From Labrenzia sp. PHM005 (GTDB lineage Bacteria; Pseudomonadota; Alphaproteobacteria; Rhizobiales; Stappiaceae): DNA of 64,000 nt. Shown here piece after piece: positions 27,285-35,610 of this stretch. Location: the NCBI RefSeq assembly GCF_006517275.1, contig NZ_CP041191.1, positions 632,501 through 696,500 of the forward strand, given 5' to 3'. Each line of letters begins with the position of its first letter. Within the stretch, counting starts at the first letter, position 1. A model generated the notes under the pieces. The model did not search any database. It saw only the letters and a list, made by a program, of their open reading frames with translations, and had not been told where the DNA came from. The translations under genes and the position numbers were made by a program.

Positions 27285-27344
27285 AAATATTTTCGAAAAC
27301 TGAGAATAAACACGCTAAGCCTGCAGCAAGCGGACATGAGAGTG

Positions 27345-27371
27345 GATCCCCGCACAGAGGCGGGGACGACG
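27345..27371 (-). repeat. REP-like hairpin, unit 2 (inverted relative to unit 1)
   Basis: On the minus strand it reads GTCGTCCCCGCC then TGTGCGGGGATCC, aligning closely with unit 1. The arms CCCCGC (27348-27353) and GCGGGG (27360-27365) pair. The opposed orientation of units 1 and 2 resembles the paired arrangement of REP/BIME elements. Confidence 0.62.
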
Positions 27372-27557
27372 GTGAGGAATCCTTCGCCCTCTATGGGCAT
27401 CGTCCACCGGTAGCAGAAGCACCTGCGCCAATAGGCTTAAATACAGCGCCCGCCTTTGCCCATCGACATTGACCGCTTTGACTGGATTCACACGCAGTTC
27501 ACACTTCCACAACCTCCGGCATTTATAGGACGAAAGACAATTTTTTTGGATTTCTGT

Positions 27558-28241
27558 ATGCCCGTTCATCTATCGCTTGAGTACCAAGAACATACCACGC
27601 CCATGTTCGAGTTCGTTTCAGAACCGAAGAATATGGCGCTTATTGGTCTGAGTGTTGGCTATCCGTTAAATGCCGATCGTTTTGCAACGGTTGCCCGGCA
27701 ACAGAAAAAGAAGAAGATCCACGACGTCTTTCCTCTGCCCGGCGTCAATGCGGTCAGCGAACGGTTCAAGGAAATTGTCGAGTCATACGAACCGGGGGTT
27801 CATCAGTTTTTTCCGGTAGAATTGTTCGACAAAGCGGGCAACCGTGTACCGACCAACTATTACATCTTCAATTGTACGGTTTGTGTAGATGCAGTGCTTG
27901 TTGAACACTCCGAGGTGCGCTGGAGCCAACGGCGAGTTGAGCCCTATGATCCTTTTCCGCGCATAGATCATTGGGACAAGGAAGTCCTCAGCGCTCAGGC
28001 GATTGCCGGACATCATGTCTGGTGCGGCGGCCTCCTTGAAACTGATGGCATCTATGTTTCGGATGCACTCTTTGACGATCTGAAACGCGCCAAGATCAAA
28101 TACTTCAAGGAAAAGTCTTTGGAGGCGATCGATGTCGCCTGGCGCCCTGAAGACAACATCCAACCGATCCTTGACTGGGTAAAACAGAACGGCCTGCCAA
28201 CCGAGGGCCGAGTATCCCGGTTTTTGAAAAACTACGTGTAG
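27558..28241 (+). CDS. Imm11 (DUF1629)-like protein, orphan immunity-type gene
   Basis: I take the ATG at 27558 (227 residues); the frame is open to 27456, but the first 34 residues look unlike protein of this family. There is no signal peptide. The segment EIVESYEPGVHQFFPVELFDKAGNRVPTNYYIFNCTVCVDAVLVEHS and the later GIYVSDALFDDLKRAKIKYFKE match the pattern of Imm11/DUF1629 proteins as I remember it. That family is predicted to contain immunity proteins of polymorphic toxin systems. No toxin or secretion gene lies next to it: the left neighbour is the catabolic array and the right one the polysaccharide genes, both on the other strand. A role other than immunity is possible. Family call is moderate, function unknown. 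Confidence 0.6.
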   Translation: MPVHLSLEYQEHTTPMFEFVSEPKNMALIGLSVGYPLNADRFATVARQQKKKKIHDVFPLPGVNAVSERFKEIVESYEPGVHQFFPVELFDKAGNRVPTNYYIFNCTVCVDAVLVEHSEVRWSQRRVEPYDPFPRIDHWDKEVLSAQAIAGHHVWCGGLLETDGIYVSDALFDDLKRAKIKYFKEKSLEAIDVAWRPEDNIQPILDWVKQNGLPTEGRVSRFLKNYV

Positions 28242-28311
28242 CGGTAGGCCTAAGCGGGATACCTTTTGATCATTCTCCCAGCAGGCTCTCTAGACCACTC
28301 CGCCGCCCTGC

Positions 28312-29514
28312 TTACTTTGCGGTCCGGTCGCCCTGGCCTTTGCCGATGAAGGTGCCCAGAATGATCTTCAGATCAAACAGCAGCCCACGGCGGGCGATGT
28401 ACTCGGCATCCTTGCGGGCCAGGCGCACCGGATGGCTCATGTCGATGCCCTGGATCTGGGCAAAGCCGGTGATCCCAGGAAGAACATCCAGAACTCCGCG
28501 TTTTTTGCGCTCCTCCACCAGCTCTTCCTGAACCGGCAAGCACGGACGCGGGCCAACCAGGCTGAGTTCGCCTTTCAAGATGTTCCAAACCTGGGGCAGT
28601 TCATCGATCTTGGTCTTGCGCAAAAATGCGCCGATCGGCGTCACTGCGCTTTCGGAAATCTCGTGGGTTCCTGCCTGGCGCGTGTCCTTGCCCATGGTGC
28701 GGAATTTATAACACGTGAAGACCTTGCCGCCCTTGCCGACCCGCTCCTGCGCAAAGATCCCGGGACCGTCCGACCCGGTTTTAACCAGCATCCAGACGAT
28801 CAACAGCAGCCACCAGAAAACCAGGATCACCGCAAGCGCAAAACCAACATCGATCAGCTTGCGGCCAAAGCGGTAAAGGCCGTTCTTATCCTGGTCATCG
28901 GCCAGCAAGACCGGCTCGTCCTCTGGCAGGTTCTCCTGGTCCTGTGTGACAAAACTCGCAATCCGGTCGGTGTGGACCGTAGGGGCCAGAGCGGACAGGA
29001 CTTTGAAAAAAAGCGGCCGCAAAAACGCAGGCACCCGGTTTAAAACCGCCAGCTTGCCGGCATAGGAATCTCCATATACGGCTGGCAGATAAAGATTGCA
29101 GACGTTGATCCCGTCTCGAGCTGCCAGCGCCTCAGCTCCGGCCCGCTTGCTCGCCGCATAGGCCGTATCCGGACCCCCGTCCAGCGCATGAAAGCTGGAA
29201 AAATTGATGAACAGGGGAATACCCGCCGTCTTGGCCTCTTCAGCCAGTTTCACCGGCAGCTCCGCATTGACCTTGAAAAAGGTTTCTCTGCTTTCCTCCG
29301 AAGTCGTGTTCACCGCCGCCAAATGCAAAACCCGGTCATATCCACCGGCACTAGCTGGAAGATCCTCATAAGTGGCCCACTGCACCTTTGTGTTTTCAGA
29401 ACCACGGGCCGGAGCCTTACGGCCGATGGCCAACACCTGGTGACCGGCTTCCGTCAACCGCTTGATAAGCTGACGCCCGACAAATCCGGACGCCCCAGTG
29501 AGGACAAGTTTCAA
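28312..29514 (-). CDS. Fusion of an NAD-dependent epimerase domain with a polyprenyl-phosphate sugar transferase
   Basis: Residues 1 to about 210 are an extended SDR with TGASGFVGRQL (6-16) and the catalytic Tyr119/Lys123 (YAASK). A membrane helix follows at about 222-244. Residues about 245-400 are a bacterial sugar transferase (WcaJ/PglC type) with KFRTM (270-274), KTKIDELPQVWNILKGELSLVGPRP and LPGITGFAQIQG. The transferase half moves a sugar-1-phosphate from a nucleotide sugar to undecaprenyl phosphate at the inner membrane, the first step of a repeat unit. The SDR half lacks the last third of a full epimerase, yet keeps its catalytic residues. It may make or modify the sugar that is then transferred. 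It lies 78 bases downstream of the O-antigen ligase-like gene. Confidence 0.88.
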   Translation of the reverse strand: MKLVLTGASGFVGRQLIKRLTEAGHQVLAIGRKAPARGSENTKVQWATYEDLPASAGGYDRVLHLAAVNTTSEESRETFFKVNAELPVKLAEEAKTAGIPLFINFSSFHALDGGPDTAYAASKRAGAEALAARDGINVCNLYLPAVYGDSYAGKLAVLNRVPAFLRPLFFKVLSALAPTVHTDRIASFVTQDQENLPEDEPVLLADDQDKNGLYRFGRKLIDVGFALAVILVFWWLLLIVWMLVKTGSDGPGIFAQERVGKGGKVFTCYKFRTMGKDTRQAGTHEISESAVTPIGAFLRKTKIDELPQVWNILKGELSLVGPRPCLPVQEELVEERKKRGVLDVLPGITGFAQIQGIDMSHPVRLARKDAEYIARRGLLFDLKIILGTFIGKGQGDRTAK

Positions 29515-29592
29515 ACCACTGCCTTTCCAGCCGCTTGCACTTTACCGAAGGTTTCAGGCACGGCGTTCAATCTCAAAATCAGCTGCTGACTA

Positions 29593-30810
29593 TCAGCTTT
29601 CGCCTGTAGCCTCTACGGTTTCCTGCCTGCTTTTTAACTCAATCAGCCAAAGCAGACTCAACAGACCGAGCAGGCACCACCACCAGGCTTGCCAGGCGCC
29701 ATGACTGACCACAGCCACAGTCCAAACCGCGGTTATGGTGCTGAGCAACGCCGGCAATACTCTGACGGGAACCGTTTTTAAGCCGCGGAAAAACAGGAAG
29801 ATCAGCGCTGCGATGAGCGCCACGCCAAGCGCGCCAAGCTCGTACCAGACCTGCATCGCAAAATTATGCGGATGGCCCCAGCGGAGAAAGAGCTCAGGTA
29901 TGTCTGTGTGTTTGTAGTCCTCTGCCGCCATCAAACTGGCGTCGACGCCGTGCCCCAATAGCGGAGCGTTGTGCAACAAGCTCGCGTGAGCCGTCCAGAT
30001 ATCGGCCCGGATACCGACAGACCCATACGGCAAATGTTGTTCGATGGCATCCGGCACCAAGGACATCACATGCGGCACCATAAGCGGCATCAAAACGAAG
30101 CTTGCAAGGACCAGGCTGCCCAGAACCCACGTGCCATTGCGTTTCAACAGCCAGAAGATAGGGAAGGAAACCAGCGTCACCATAAACGCCAGCTGCGCGG
30201 ATTCACTTTCAGAGGAAAAAGCCGCAACTCCGACCACCAAGACCGAAGCAGCGCGCATCACAGCGGCCTGGCCGGATTTCAGGCAAACTAGCGCCAACGG
30301 CAAGAATAACACGATTGCAACCGCGGCCCGGTTCATCCGGAAGGCTTCGCTGGCTCCGCCCAAAAGACCTCTGATAGGCGCCTGGAAATAGATTTCTGAC
30401 ACAACAAAACCTGCGGTCGCAATCAAGACAGCGGGCAAAACCACTCTATTGAGACGGCGCGACGGTTCCAGGACCGCAAATGCCGACAAGGAAAGTGCAA
30501 ACAGCAGCAAGTTTCCAGATAAATGGAGCGTTGAATCAATGCCCCTTTGAACCGAGGTGGTCCAAAGAATGCTCGCAACCATACAGAGAACCAGCAAAAA
30601 ACAGATCACCGCTGCCTTGCTCGTGGCAATTCTCACCAATGATTGCCAGAGTATGTCCCAACCTTTGTCTTTCCACGCACAAGCAACCAGCAACACTGTG
30701 ACTGCAACAAAGACAGGCGAGGCAATATTCCGTGACAAGACCATCAAGAACGGGGTCGCCATGATTAACGCGGCAACACTGTTTTGGACTAAATATCTGT
30801 CGAAATTCAT
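29593..30810 (-). CDS. O-antigen ligase/polymerase-like membrane protein (Wzy/WaaL superfamily)
   Basis: This 405-residue protein has 10 to 12 hydrophobic segments and the diagnostic large loop with GHGVDASLMAAEDYKHTDIPELFLRWGHPHNFAMQVWYELGALG. Its GHG and HNF motifs are found in the O-antigen ligase superfamily (PF04932). It would polymerise or transfer lipid-linked glycans at the periplasmic face of the inner membrane. The sugar transferase fusion lies next downstream and a CapD-type dehydratase is divergent at 30989. Polymerase versus ligase cannot be told from sequence alone. Confidence 0.86.
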   Translation of the reverse strand: MNFDRYLVQNSVAALIMATPFLMVLSRNIASPVFVAVTVLLVACAWKDKGWDILWQSLVRIATSKAAVICFLLVLCMVASILWTTSVQRGIDSTLHLSGNLLLFALSLSAFAVLEPSRRLNRVVLPAVLIATAGFVVSEIYFQAPIRGLLGGASEAFRMNRAAVAIVLFLPLALVCLKSGQAAVMRAASVLVVGVAAFSSESESAQLAFMVTLVSFPIFWLLKRNGTWVLGSLVLASFVLMPLMVPHVMSLVPDAIEQHLPYGSVGIRADIWTAHASLLHNAPLLGHGVDASLMAAEDYKHTDIPELFLRWGHPHNFAMQVWYELGALGVALIAALIFLFFRGLKTVPVRVLPALLSTITAVWTVAVVSHGAWQAWWWCLLGLLSLLWLIELKSRQETVEATGES

Positions 30811-30988
30811 ATATCCGGTTTCAAAATAGTATCAGGGCCCGCGGCCCGATCACGCCTAATAATCCGGCCAACCGGAAAGCCACTCTTGATTAGCAAAATA
30901 AGCCGATTACACCAAGGCAAATTGCATTCTTTGCCGTATGGTGTTAGCCGACGCATATCCATTCACCAGTCAATCGCACGCAGGCGGT

Positions 30989-32872
30989 ATGAAGTTTCTG
31001 AACAAAAGACTGATCGCAATCATTCATGACGCTTTCATGTCCGGCTTGGCATTGTTCATGGCGATCGTCGCCCGCTATGGAATTGACTATCTGCCGCCGT
31101 CACAAACGATCGCGGCCTGGATCGCCATTTTTGTTGTTATCTCCGCGATTGTCTTCAAGTTCATGGGCCTTGGCCGCGGCCTTTGGCGGTTCGCGTCCCT
31201 AGCGGATTTGCGCGCGATTGTCATCGCGTCATTGGCCAGCATTGTCATCTTTGTCCTCTGCCTGTTTTTGGTGACCCGGCTAGAAGCTTTGCCGAGATCC
31301 GTTCCGGTGATCACCTGGTTCATCATGGTGGTCTTGATCGGCGCCCCGCGCCTTGCCTACCGGGCCCATAAGGACGGTGGTCTGGGGCGGCTCGGCGGCA
31401 TCGGAAAACCGGCAGAAGGCATCAAGCACGTGCTGCTGGCCGGACACGTGCGCGACGCCGAACAGGCCATTCGAACGCACCACTTGGAACGATCCGGCCT
31501 TTATAAGGTGCATGCATTGGTGTGCCCGAATGCTTCCAAGAGCGGCCACAGCATCCGCGGGATCCCGATCCTCGGCAATGTTAACGAACTCGCAGACCTG
31601 GCAAAAAGGCTGGAACGCTCCGGTGCAGCCGTTGAAGCGATTTTGTCGGTCACACCCCGCCCGCCGGCGGATTTTACGAAATCGCTCACTCAGTCAGCAG
31701 CGGAATTAGGCATTCCAGTGAAACGGGCAACGCCCCGGCCACTGGACCTCAGCGAACCGGATTTTTCCGAACTCACGATTGACGATCTACTCGGCCGACC
31801 GCCGGTCAAACTGGATACCAGCCGGATGAGCGATCTCATCAATGGCCGCACCATTTTGGTAACCGGAGCGGGCGGCAGCATCGGATCGGAGGTGGTGCGC
31901 CAGATCCTGAAATATAATCCGTCTCGTCTGGTGCTCATCGAAAACTCCGAATTTGCGCTTTACAAAATCGACCAGGAGGTTGAGCGGCGGGCTCCGGGGT
32001 TGCACCGCCGCGCTGTAATAGCCGATGTCCGTGACCGCGCCCGCATCCATGAGGTGGTTCAGTTCGAGCAACCAGCGATCATCTTTCATGCAGCCGCGCT
32101 CAAACACGTTCCGCTGGTCGAAGACAATCCGCTCGAAGCCATTCAGACAAACCTCATCGGCACCCGCAATGTGGCGGACGCGGCCGTTGCCGCTGGGGCG
32201 GAAGGGTTTGTGCTGATTTCCAGCGACAAGGCGGTTAAACCTACCTCCATCATGGGCGCGACCAAACGAGCGGCCGAAGCTTACTGCCAGGCGCTCGATG
32301 TCTCAGGTACAGACACCCGGTTCATCACCGTACGGTTTGGCAATGTTTTGGGGTCCAATGGCTCAGTGATCCCGCTGTTCCGACAACAGATTGAGGCCGG
32401 CGGCCCGGTGACCATCACCCACCCGGATATGCGCCGTTATTTCATGACCATTCCGGAGGCTTCCGAACTGGTTCTGCAAGCGGCCGCCTTCAGCGTCGAC
32501 AATTCCAATCAGCGCGGCCGGATTTATGTTTTGGACATGGGCGACCCGGTGAAAATCACGGACCTTGCCAAGATCCTGATTTCGCTTGCTGGTTTGCGTC
32601 CGGAGAAGGACATCGAACTATCCTTTACCGGTTTGCGCCCGGGCGAGAAAATGTTCGAAGAACTGTTTGAAAGCGATGAGGAAAACCTGCCCTCAGGCGC
32701 CGACGGAGTGATCGTGGCCACCGCGAACCTGATGGAACTGGAGCGGATTGGCCATCTCGTCACGGACCTGCAAGCTTCAACGGCATCCGGCAACGTTCCG
32801 CTCAGCATTGCCCATCTGTCGGAAATCGTGCCGACACTGACCAACGAAAAGCTTGAAAAGAAACAGGCTTAG
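30989..32872 (+). CDS. CapD/FlaA1-type membrane-anchored nucleotide-sugar 4,6-dehydratase
   Basis: Starting at the ATG 30989, the protein is 627 residues; the frame extends to an ATG at 30938 without extra conserved sequence. Four hydrophobic segments occupy about residues 8-130, then a CoA-like nucleotide-binding domain, then the extended SDR from about 265: ILVTGAGGSIGSEVVRQI, FHAAALKHVPLVEDNP and SSDKAVKPTSIMGATKRAAE. The Met-x3-Lys in place of Tyr-x3-Lys is typical of this membrane subgroup (WbpM, CapD), which makes 4-keto-6-deoxy sugars such as UDP-4-keto-6-deoxy-GlcNAc. It is divergent from the O-antigen ligase gene. The start choice is weakly supported, as no good ribosome site is visible. 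Confidence 0.9.
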   Translation: MKFLNKRLIAIIHDAFMSGLALFMAIVARYGIDYLPPSQTIAAWIAIFVVISAIVFKFMGLGRGLWRFASLADLRAIVIASLASIVIFVLCLFLVTRLEALPRSVPVITWFIMVVLIGAPRLAYRAHKDGGLGRLGGIGKPAEGIKHVLLAGHVRDAEQAIRTHHLERSGLYKVHALVCPNASKSGHSIRGIPILGNVNELADLAKRLERSGAAVEAILSVTPRPPADFTKSLTQSAAELGIPVKRATPRPLDLSEPDFSELTIDDLLGRPPVKLDTSRMSDLINGRTILVTGAGGSIGSEVVRQILKYNPSRLVLIENSEFALYKIDQEVERRAPGLHRRAVIADVRDRARIHEVVQFEQPAIIFHAAALKHVPLVEDNPLEAIQTNLIGTRNVADAAVAAGAEGFVLISSDKAVKPTSIMGATKRAAEAYCQALDVSGTDTRFITVRFGNVLGSNGSVIPLFRQQIEAGGPVTITHPDMRRYFMTIPEASELVLQAAAFSVDNSNQRGRIYVLDMGDPVKITDLAKILISLAGLRPEKDIELSFTGLRPGEKMFEELFESDEENLPSGADGVIVATANLMELERIGHLVTDLQASTASGNVPLSIAHLSEIVPTLTNEKLEKKQA

Positions 32873-32994
32873 ACACGCGGCGAAAGCGCGTTCGCTGTTC
32901 ATTTGTGTAAGCAGGGTATTCGGAAGCAGGAAACGACGCGCTCTTTGAGAGCTTGGGCACATACGGGCGCTTGTCGAAAAATTAAGATAGCCAA

Positions 32995-33038
32995 CAAAAA
33001 ACCCATTAGGCATCTGGCCCGAAGGCCAGATGCCTAAG
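32995..33038 (-). terminator. Rho-independent terminator of the RTX gene
   Basis: A 14-base perfect stem, TTAGGCATCTGGCC (33006-33019) and GGCCAGATGCCTAA (33024-33037), with a CGAA loop. On the minus strand it is followed by GGG and a run of six T. It lies 25 bases beyond the stop of the minus-strand RTX gene. Confidence 0.9.
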
Positions 33039-33062
33039 GTATCGTCTGTCTGATGACGTTTA

Positions 33063-34817
33063 TCAGACGAAGTCGACGTAGTAGGCAACGCCTTCATCAT
33101 TGAACTGCGGCAGAGTGGTGTTGATGCTGTCGCGTTCTTCCGGATTAGCGGTGTAAACATGCCCACCGGTATCCGTGTTGAAGAACCGGAACAGCTCGGT
33201 GTTGGCGCCGTTGTCTTCCGCATACGCGTAATATGCAATGCCTTCGTAGTTGAGCGACGGACTGTTTTCGATGAGGTTCAAACGCTCTTCTGCGCTTGCG
33301 GTGTAGAAGTGTGTGCCTGAGTCCGAATTGAAGAACCTGTAGACGGCGATGCCGGTATCGGCATTAGCGTTTGTGCTGAAAACGGCGCCTTCAAAGCTCA
33401 ACAATTCGTTGTTGGCGATCACATTGTCCTTTTCTTCCGCGCTGGCGGTGAAAAAGTGTGTGCCGGTTTCGGTATTGAAGAAGCGGAAGACTTCCGTAGG
33501 TCCCGTGTCGGTAACCGGATCACAGCTGTAATCCGCAAGTGCAAACAGGCCATCTTCAAAGTTCACAAACTCGACATCGCGCAGAAGGTCGCGCTCACCG
33601 AAATCACCGACTGCAATCAGGTCATTGCATGTGTCGACATAGACGTCATTGACGGACCCTTGGGCGTAATAGATGTCATTGCCTTCACCGCCGACCACAT
33701 AAGAGGCAACGCCGGTGTCATACAGTTTGTCGTGGCCGTTTGTGCCGGCTTGCTGATTCAAAATGCGCAGGCCGCCTTCGTTCGGAAGAACAACGATGGT
33801 GCCGCCAGTAACGCTATCAAGCCCAAGCTGCGTTTCGAACGTGCCGTCGTTATCAAGGTCCATCTCGAGGATTGATCCAGTGCCGTTGGCTGTCAGCTTG
33901 ACCTGGTTCGCATTCGAGATCCCGCCGATATCGATTTTCTCGCCATATTCATAGTCTGTGATCTTTTCGCCTGCGGCGATATCTCCTGGCGAGAACACAA
34001 AGGTGTCGTCTCCTCCGCCGCCGGTCAGCGTATCGGCATCGGCGCCGCCGCGAAGGGTGTCATTGCCGGTGCCGCCGTTCAGCGTATCGGCCCCTTCCTC
34101 GCCGGCCAGGTAGTCATTGTCCGCGCCGCCGTTCAAGGTATCGTCGCCATCGCCGCCATGGAGCTGATCATCGCCGGCATCACCATTCAGCGTGTCATTG
34201 CCGGTCCCGCCGCTGAGGAGATCCGGTCCGTCGCCACCATTCAAGGTATCGTCACCATCGCCGCCGATGATCGTGTCGGCTCCTCCAGCAGCATAAACGA
34301 CATCTGCTCCTGCAAGCGCAAAAATGATGTCGAGACCTTCGGTGCCTTCGTGAAAGCCGATATTTTCCAGGTCGATCATCGTCGCACTGGATTGATCAGG
34401 TTCGACGAACGTCACACTGGTTTGAGCGGCCTGATTGATCTTGATGGTCGTCGTCGGGGTCGCGCAACAATTGGCATCGACTTGCAGCTGACCGCGCTTG
34501 TCTCCGTCAAGAATGATGGTCCGGTCAACCGTCCCGTCTTGGTCGAGGTCAAGCTTGAGCCGTGTCTGATTGTTGGCAGCATCGTATTCAAGCGTAACGT
34601 CCCGGGATCCGAGCCGCACGCCAACGATGTCTATCTCCTCCTCAAATTCGTAATCTGTAATCCGGTCGCCATCATCTAGCGTGTCGCGATTAAAGTCATT
34701 CGGGTAATCGGTGTGAAATGAGAATTGATCTTTACCTGCCCCACCGGTAAGAACATCCGCACCCTTTGTGCCAGATACATAATCATCTTCATCCGTCGGT
34801 GTATTTGTGTTAGGCAT
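33063..34817 (-). CDS. RTX calcium-binding secreted protein with C-terminal DUF5648-like repeats
   Basis: The 584-residue acidic protein has two short RTX clusters, one at the N-terminus (GTKGADVLTGGAGKD) and a longer one at about 175-275 with repeated GGxGxDxLx nonapeptides that bind calcium. About residues 430-584 hold three copies of a ~48-residue module (FRFFNTETGTHFFTASAEE, then YEG or DEG and YY), recognised as DUF5648-like. There is no Sec signal; the C-terminus is YYVDFV, an acidic residue followed by hydrophobics as in type I secretion signals. It should leave the cell through a type I exporter, plausibly the PrtD/PrtE pair at 51265-54329. AGGAGAAA lies directly before the ATG. It interrupts the polysaccharide genes and has its own terminator. 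Its activity is unknown. Confidence 0.88.
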   Translation of the reverse strand: MPNTNTPTDEDDYVSGTKGADVLTGGAGKDQFSFHTDYPNDFNRDTLDDGDRITDYEFEEEIDIVGVRLGSRDVTLEYDAANNQTRLKLDLDQDGTVDRTIILDGDKRGQLQVDANCCATPTTTIKINQAAQTSVTFVEPDQSSATMIDLENIGFHEGTEGLDIIFALAGADVVYAAGGADTIIGGDGDDTLNGGDGPDLLSGGTGNDTLNGDAGDDQLHGGDGDDTLNGGADNDYLAGEEGADTLNGGTGNDTLRGGADADTLTGGGGDDTFVFSPGDIAAGEKITDYEYGEKIDIGGISNANQVKLTANGTGSILEMDLDNDGTFETQLGLDSVTGGTIVVLPNEGGLRILNQQAGTNGHDKLYDTGVASYVVGGEGNDIYYAQGSVNDVYVDTCNDLIAVGDFGERDLLRDVEFVNFEDGLFALADYSCDPVTDTGPTEVFRFFNTETGTHFFTASAEEKDNVIANNELLSFEGAVFSTNANADTGIAVYRFFNSDSGTHFYTASAEERLNLIENSPSLNYEGIAYYAYAEDNGANTELFRFFNTDTGGHVYTANPEERDSINTTLPQFNDEGVAYYVDFV

Positions 34818-35046
34818 TTTCTCCTCACTTTTCCGTAATACATGAAGAGAATACCTGAATACAGGTATAGTTCTGTGCCTTGGATCACGAAATTACTTCA
34901 CGAAGCACTCGCAATTTTCGCAGAAGTCCTCGCGTTATGAAAACAACATCCGGTCCGATTGAACTGCCAGGCAAGCAATTGGCAGGGGAGGGAGCGATGC
35001 CAACAAGCCGCGAAAGCTGTTTGAGATGAACCCAAGCCGGGCCAGC

Positions 35047-35595
35047 TTACTGCCCGGATTGCTCTGCAACCATCAAGAGACCGAGGGCGGCAACAGTTGC
35101 GGCATCTTTGATCTCGCCAGACTGGATCATTCTGGTGATCTCTTCCCGGCTGAAAGCCGCGGTAAGCATGCCTTGCTCACCGGGGTCCCGGTTCACCTGG
35201 CCAACCTCAAGCTCAGTCGCCAAAAAGACATGCATTCCCTGGTTTGAATAACCATAGGCCTCAAACAGATGGCCAAGCTTGGTCAGGGACTTAGCCCGAT
35301 AGCCGGTTTCTTCTTCAAGCTCTCCTAGAGCAACCTTTTCCGGATTCGTTCCCGGTTTCGTTTCCCAGGATCCTTGAGGAAACTCCCAATACCGGGCTTC
35401 GACCGGATACCTGTACTGCTGCACGAGTTGATACCGGCCGTCCGCATGACGCGGAATGATCAGCGCAAAATCTTCTTTATCGACGATCCCATAGATGCCG
35501 TTGGAACCATCGGGAAACTGAACCTGGTCCTCATGGACCTTCATCCATCTGTTTTCATAGACCGTTCGCCGGGAGAGTTTTTTGATCGTTTCCAT
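35047..35595 (-). CDS. NUDIX hydrolase, ADP-sugar pyrophosphatase-like
   Basis: The 182-residue protein has the Nudix region GSWETKPGTNPEKVALGELEEETGYRA (about 94-120). Its E-L-E-E-E-T-G core provides the metal-binding glutamates, while the usual Arg of the REUxEExGU box is Gly. The N-terminal strand VHEDQVQFPDGSNGIYGIVDKEDFALIIP is like that of ADP-ribose/ADP-sugar pyrophosphatases. Such enzymes cut nucleoside diphosphate sugars into sugar phosphate and NMP in the cytoplasm. It starts 15 bases after the glycosyltransferase gene ends on the same strand, so it may tune nucleotide-sugar pools for glycan synthesis; that link is inference. Confidence 0.86.
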   Translation of the reverse strand: METIKKLSRRTVYENRWMKVHEDQVQFPDGSNGIYGIVDKEDFALIIPRHADGRYQLVQQYRYPVEARYWEFPQGSWETKPGTNPEKVALGELEEETGYRAKSLTKLGHLFEAYGYSNQGMHVFLATELEVGQVNRDPGEQGMLTAAFSREEITRMIQSGEIKDAATVAALGLLMVAEQSGQ

Positions 35596-35610
35596 CTGAA
35601 AACCCTGCCG

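Larger units (their letters stand above)
27162..27557. other. Intergenic region with AT-rich promoter and two hairpins, no gene recognised
   Basis: The left end is very AT-rich (27161-27180) and probably carries the promoter of the leftward 2-aminobenzoate array. The middle holds two GC-rich hairpins of a repeat family (listed separately). The right part, 27371 to 27557, shows no recognisable domain; the reading frame of the next gene extends into it, but that extension does not look like family sequence. Confidence 0.5.

Noticed and set aside
33990..34280. Tandem DNA repeats that could look like a CRISPR array or minisatellite
   Set aside because: They are in-frame GGxGxDxLx codon repeats of the RTX gene, with no spacers.
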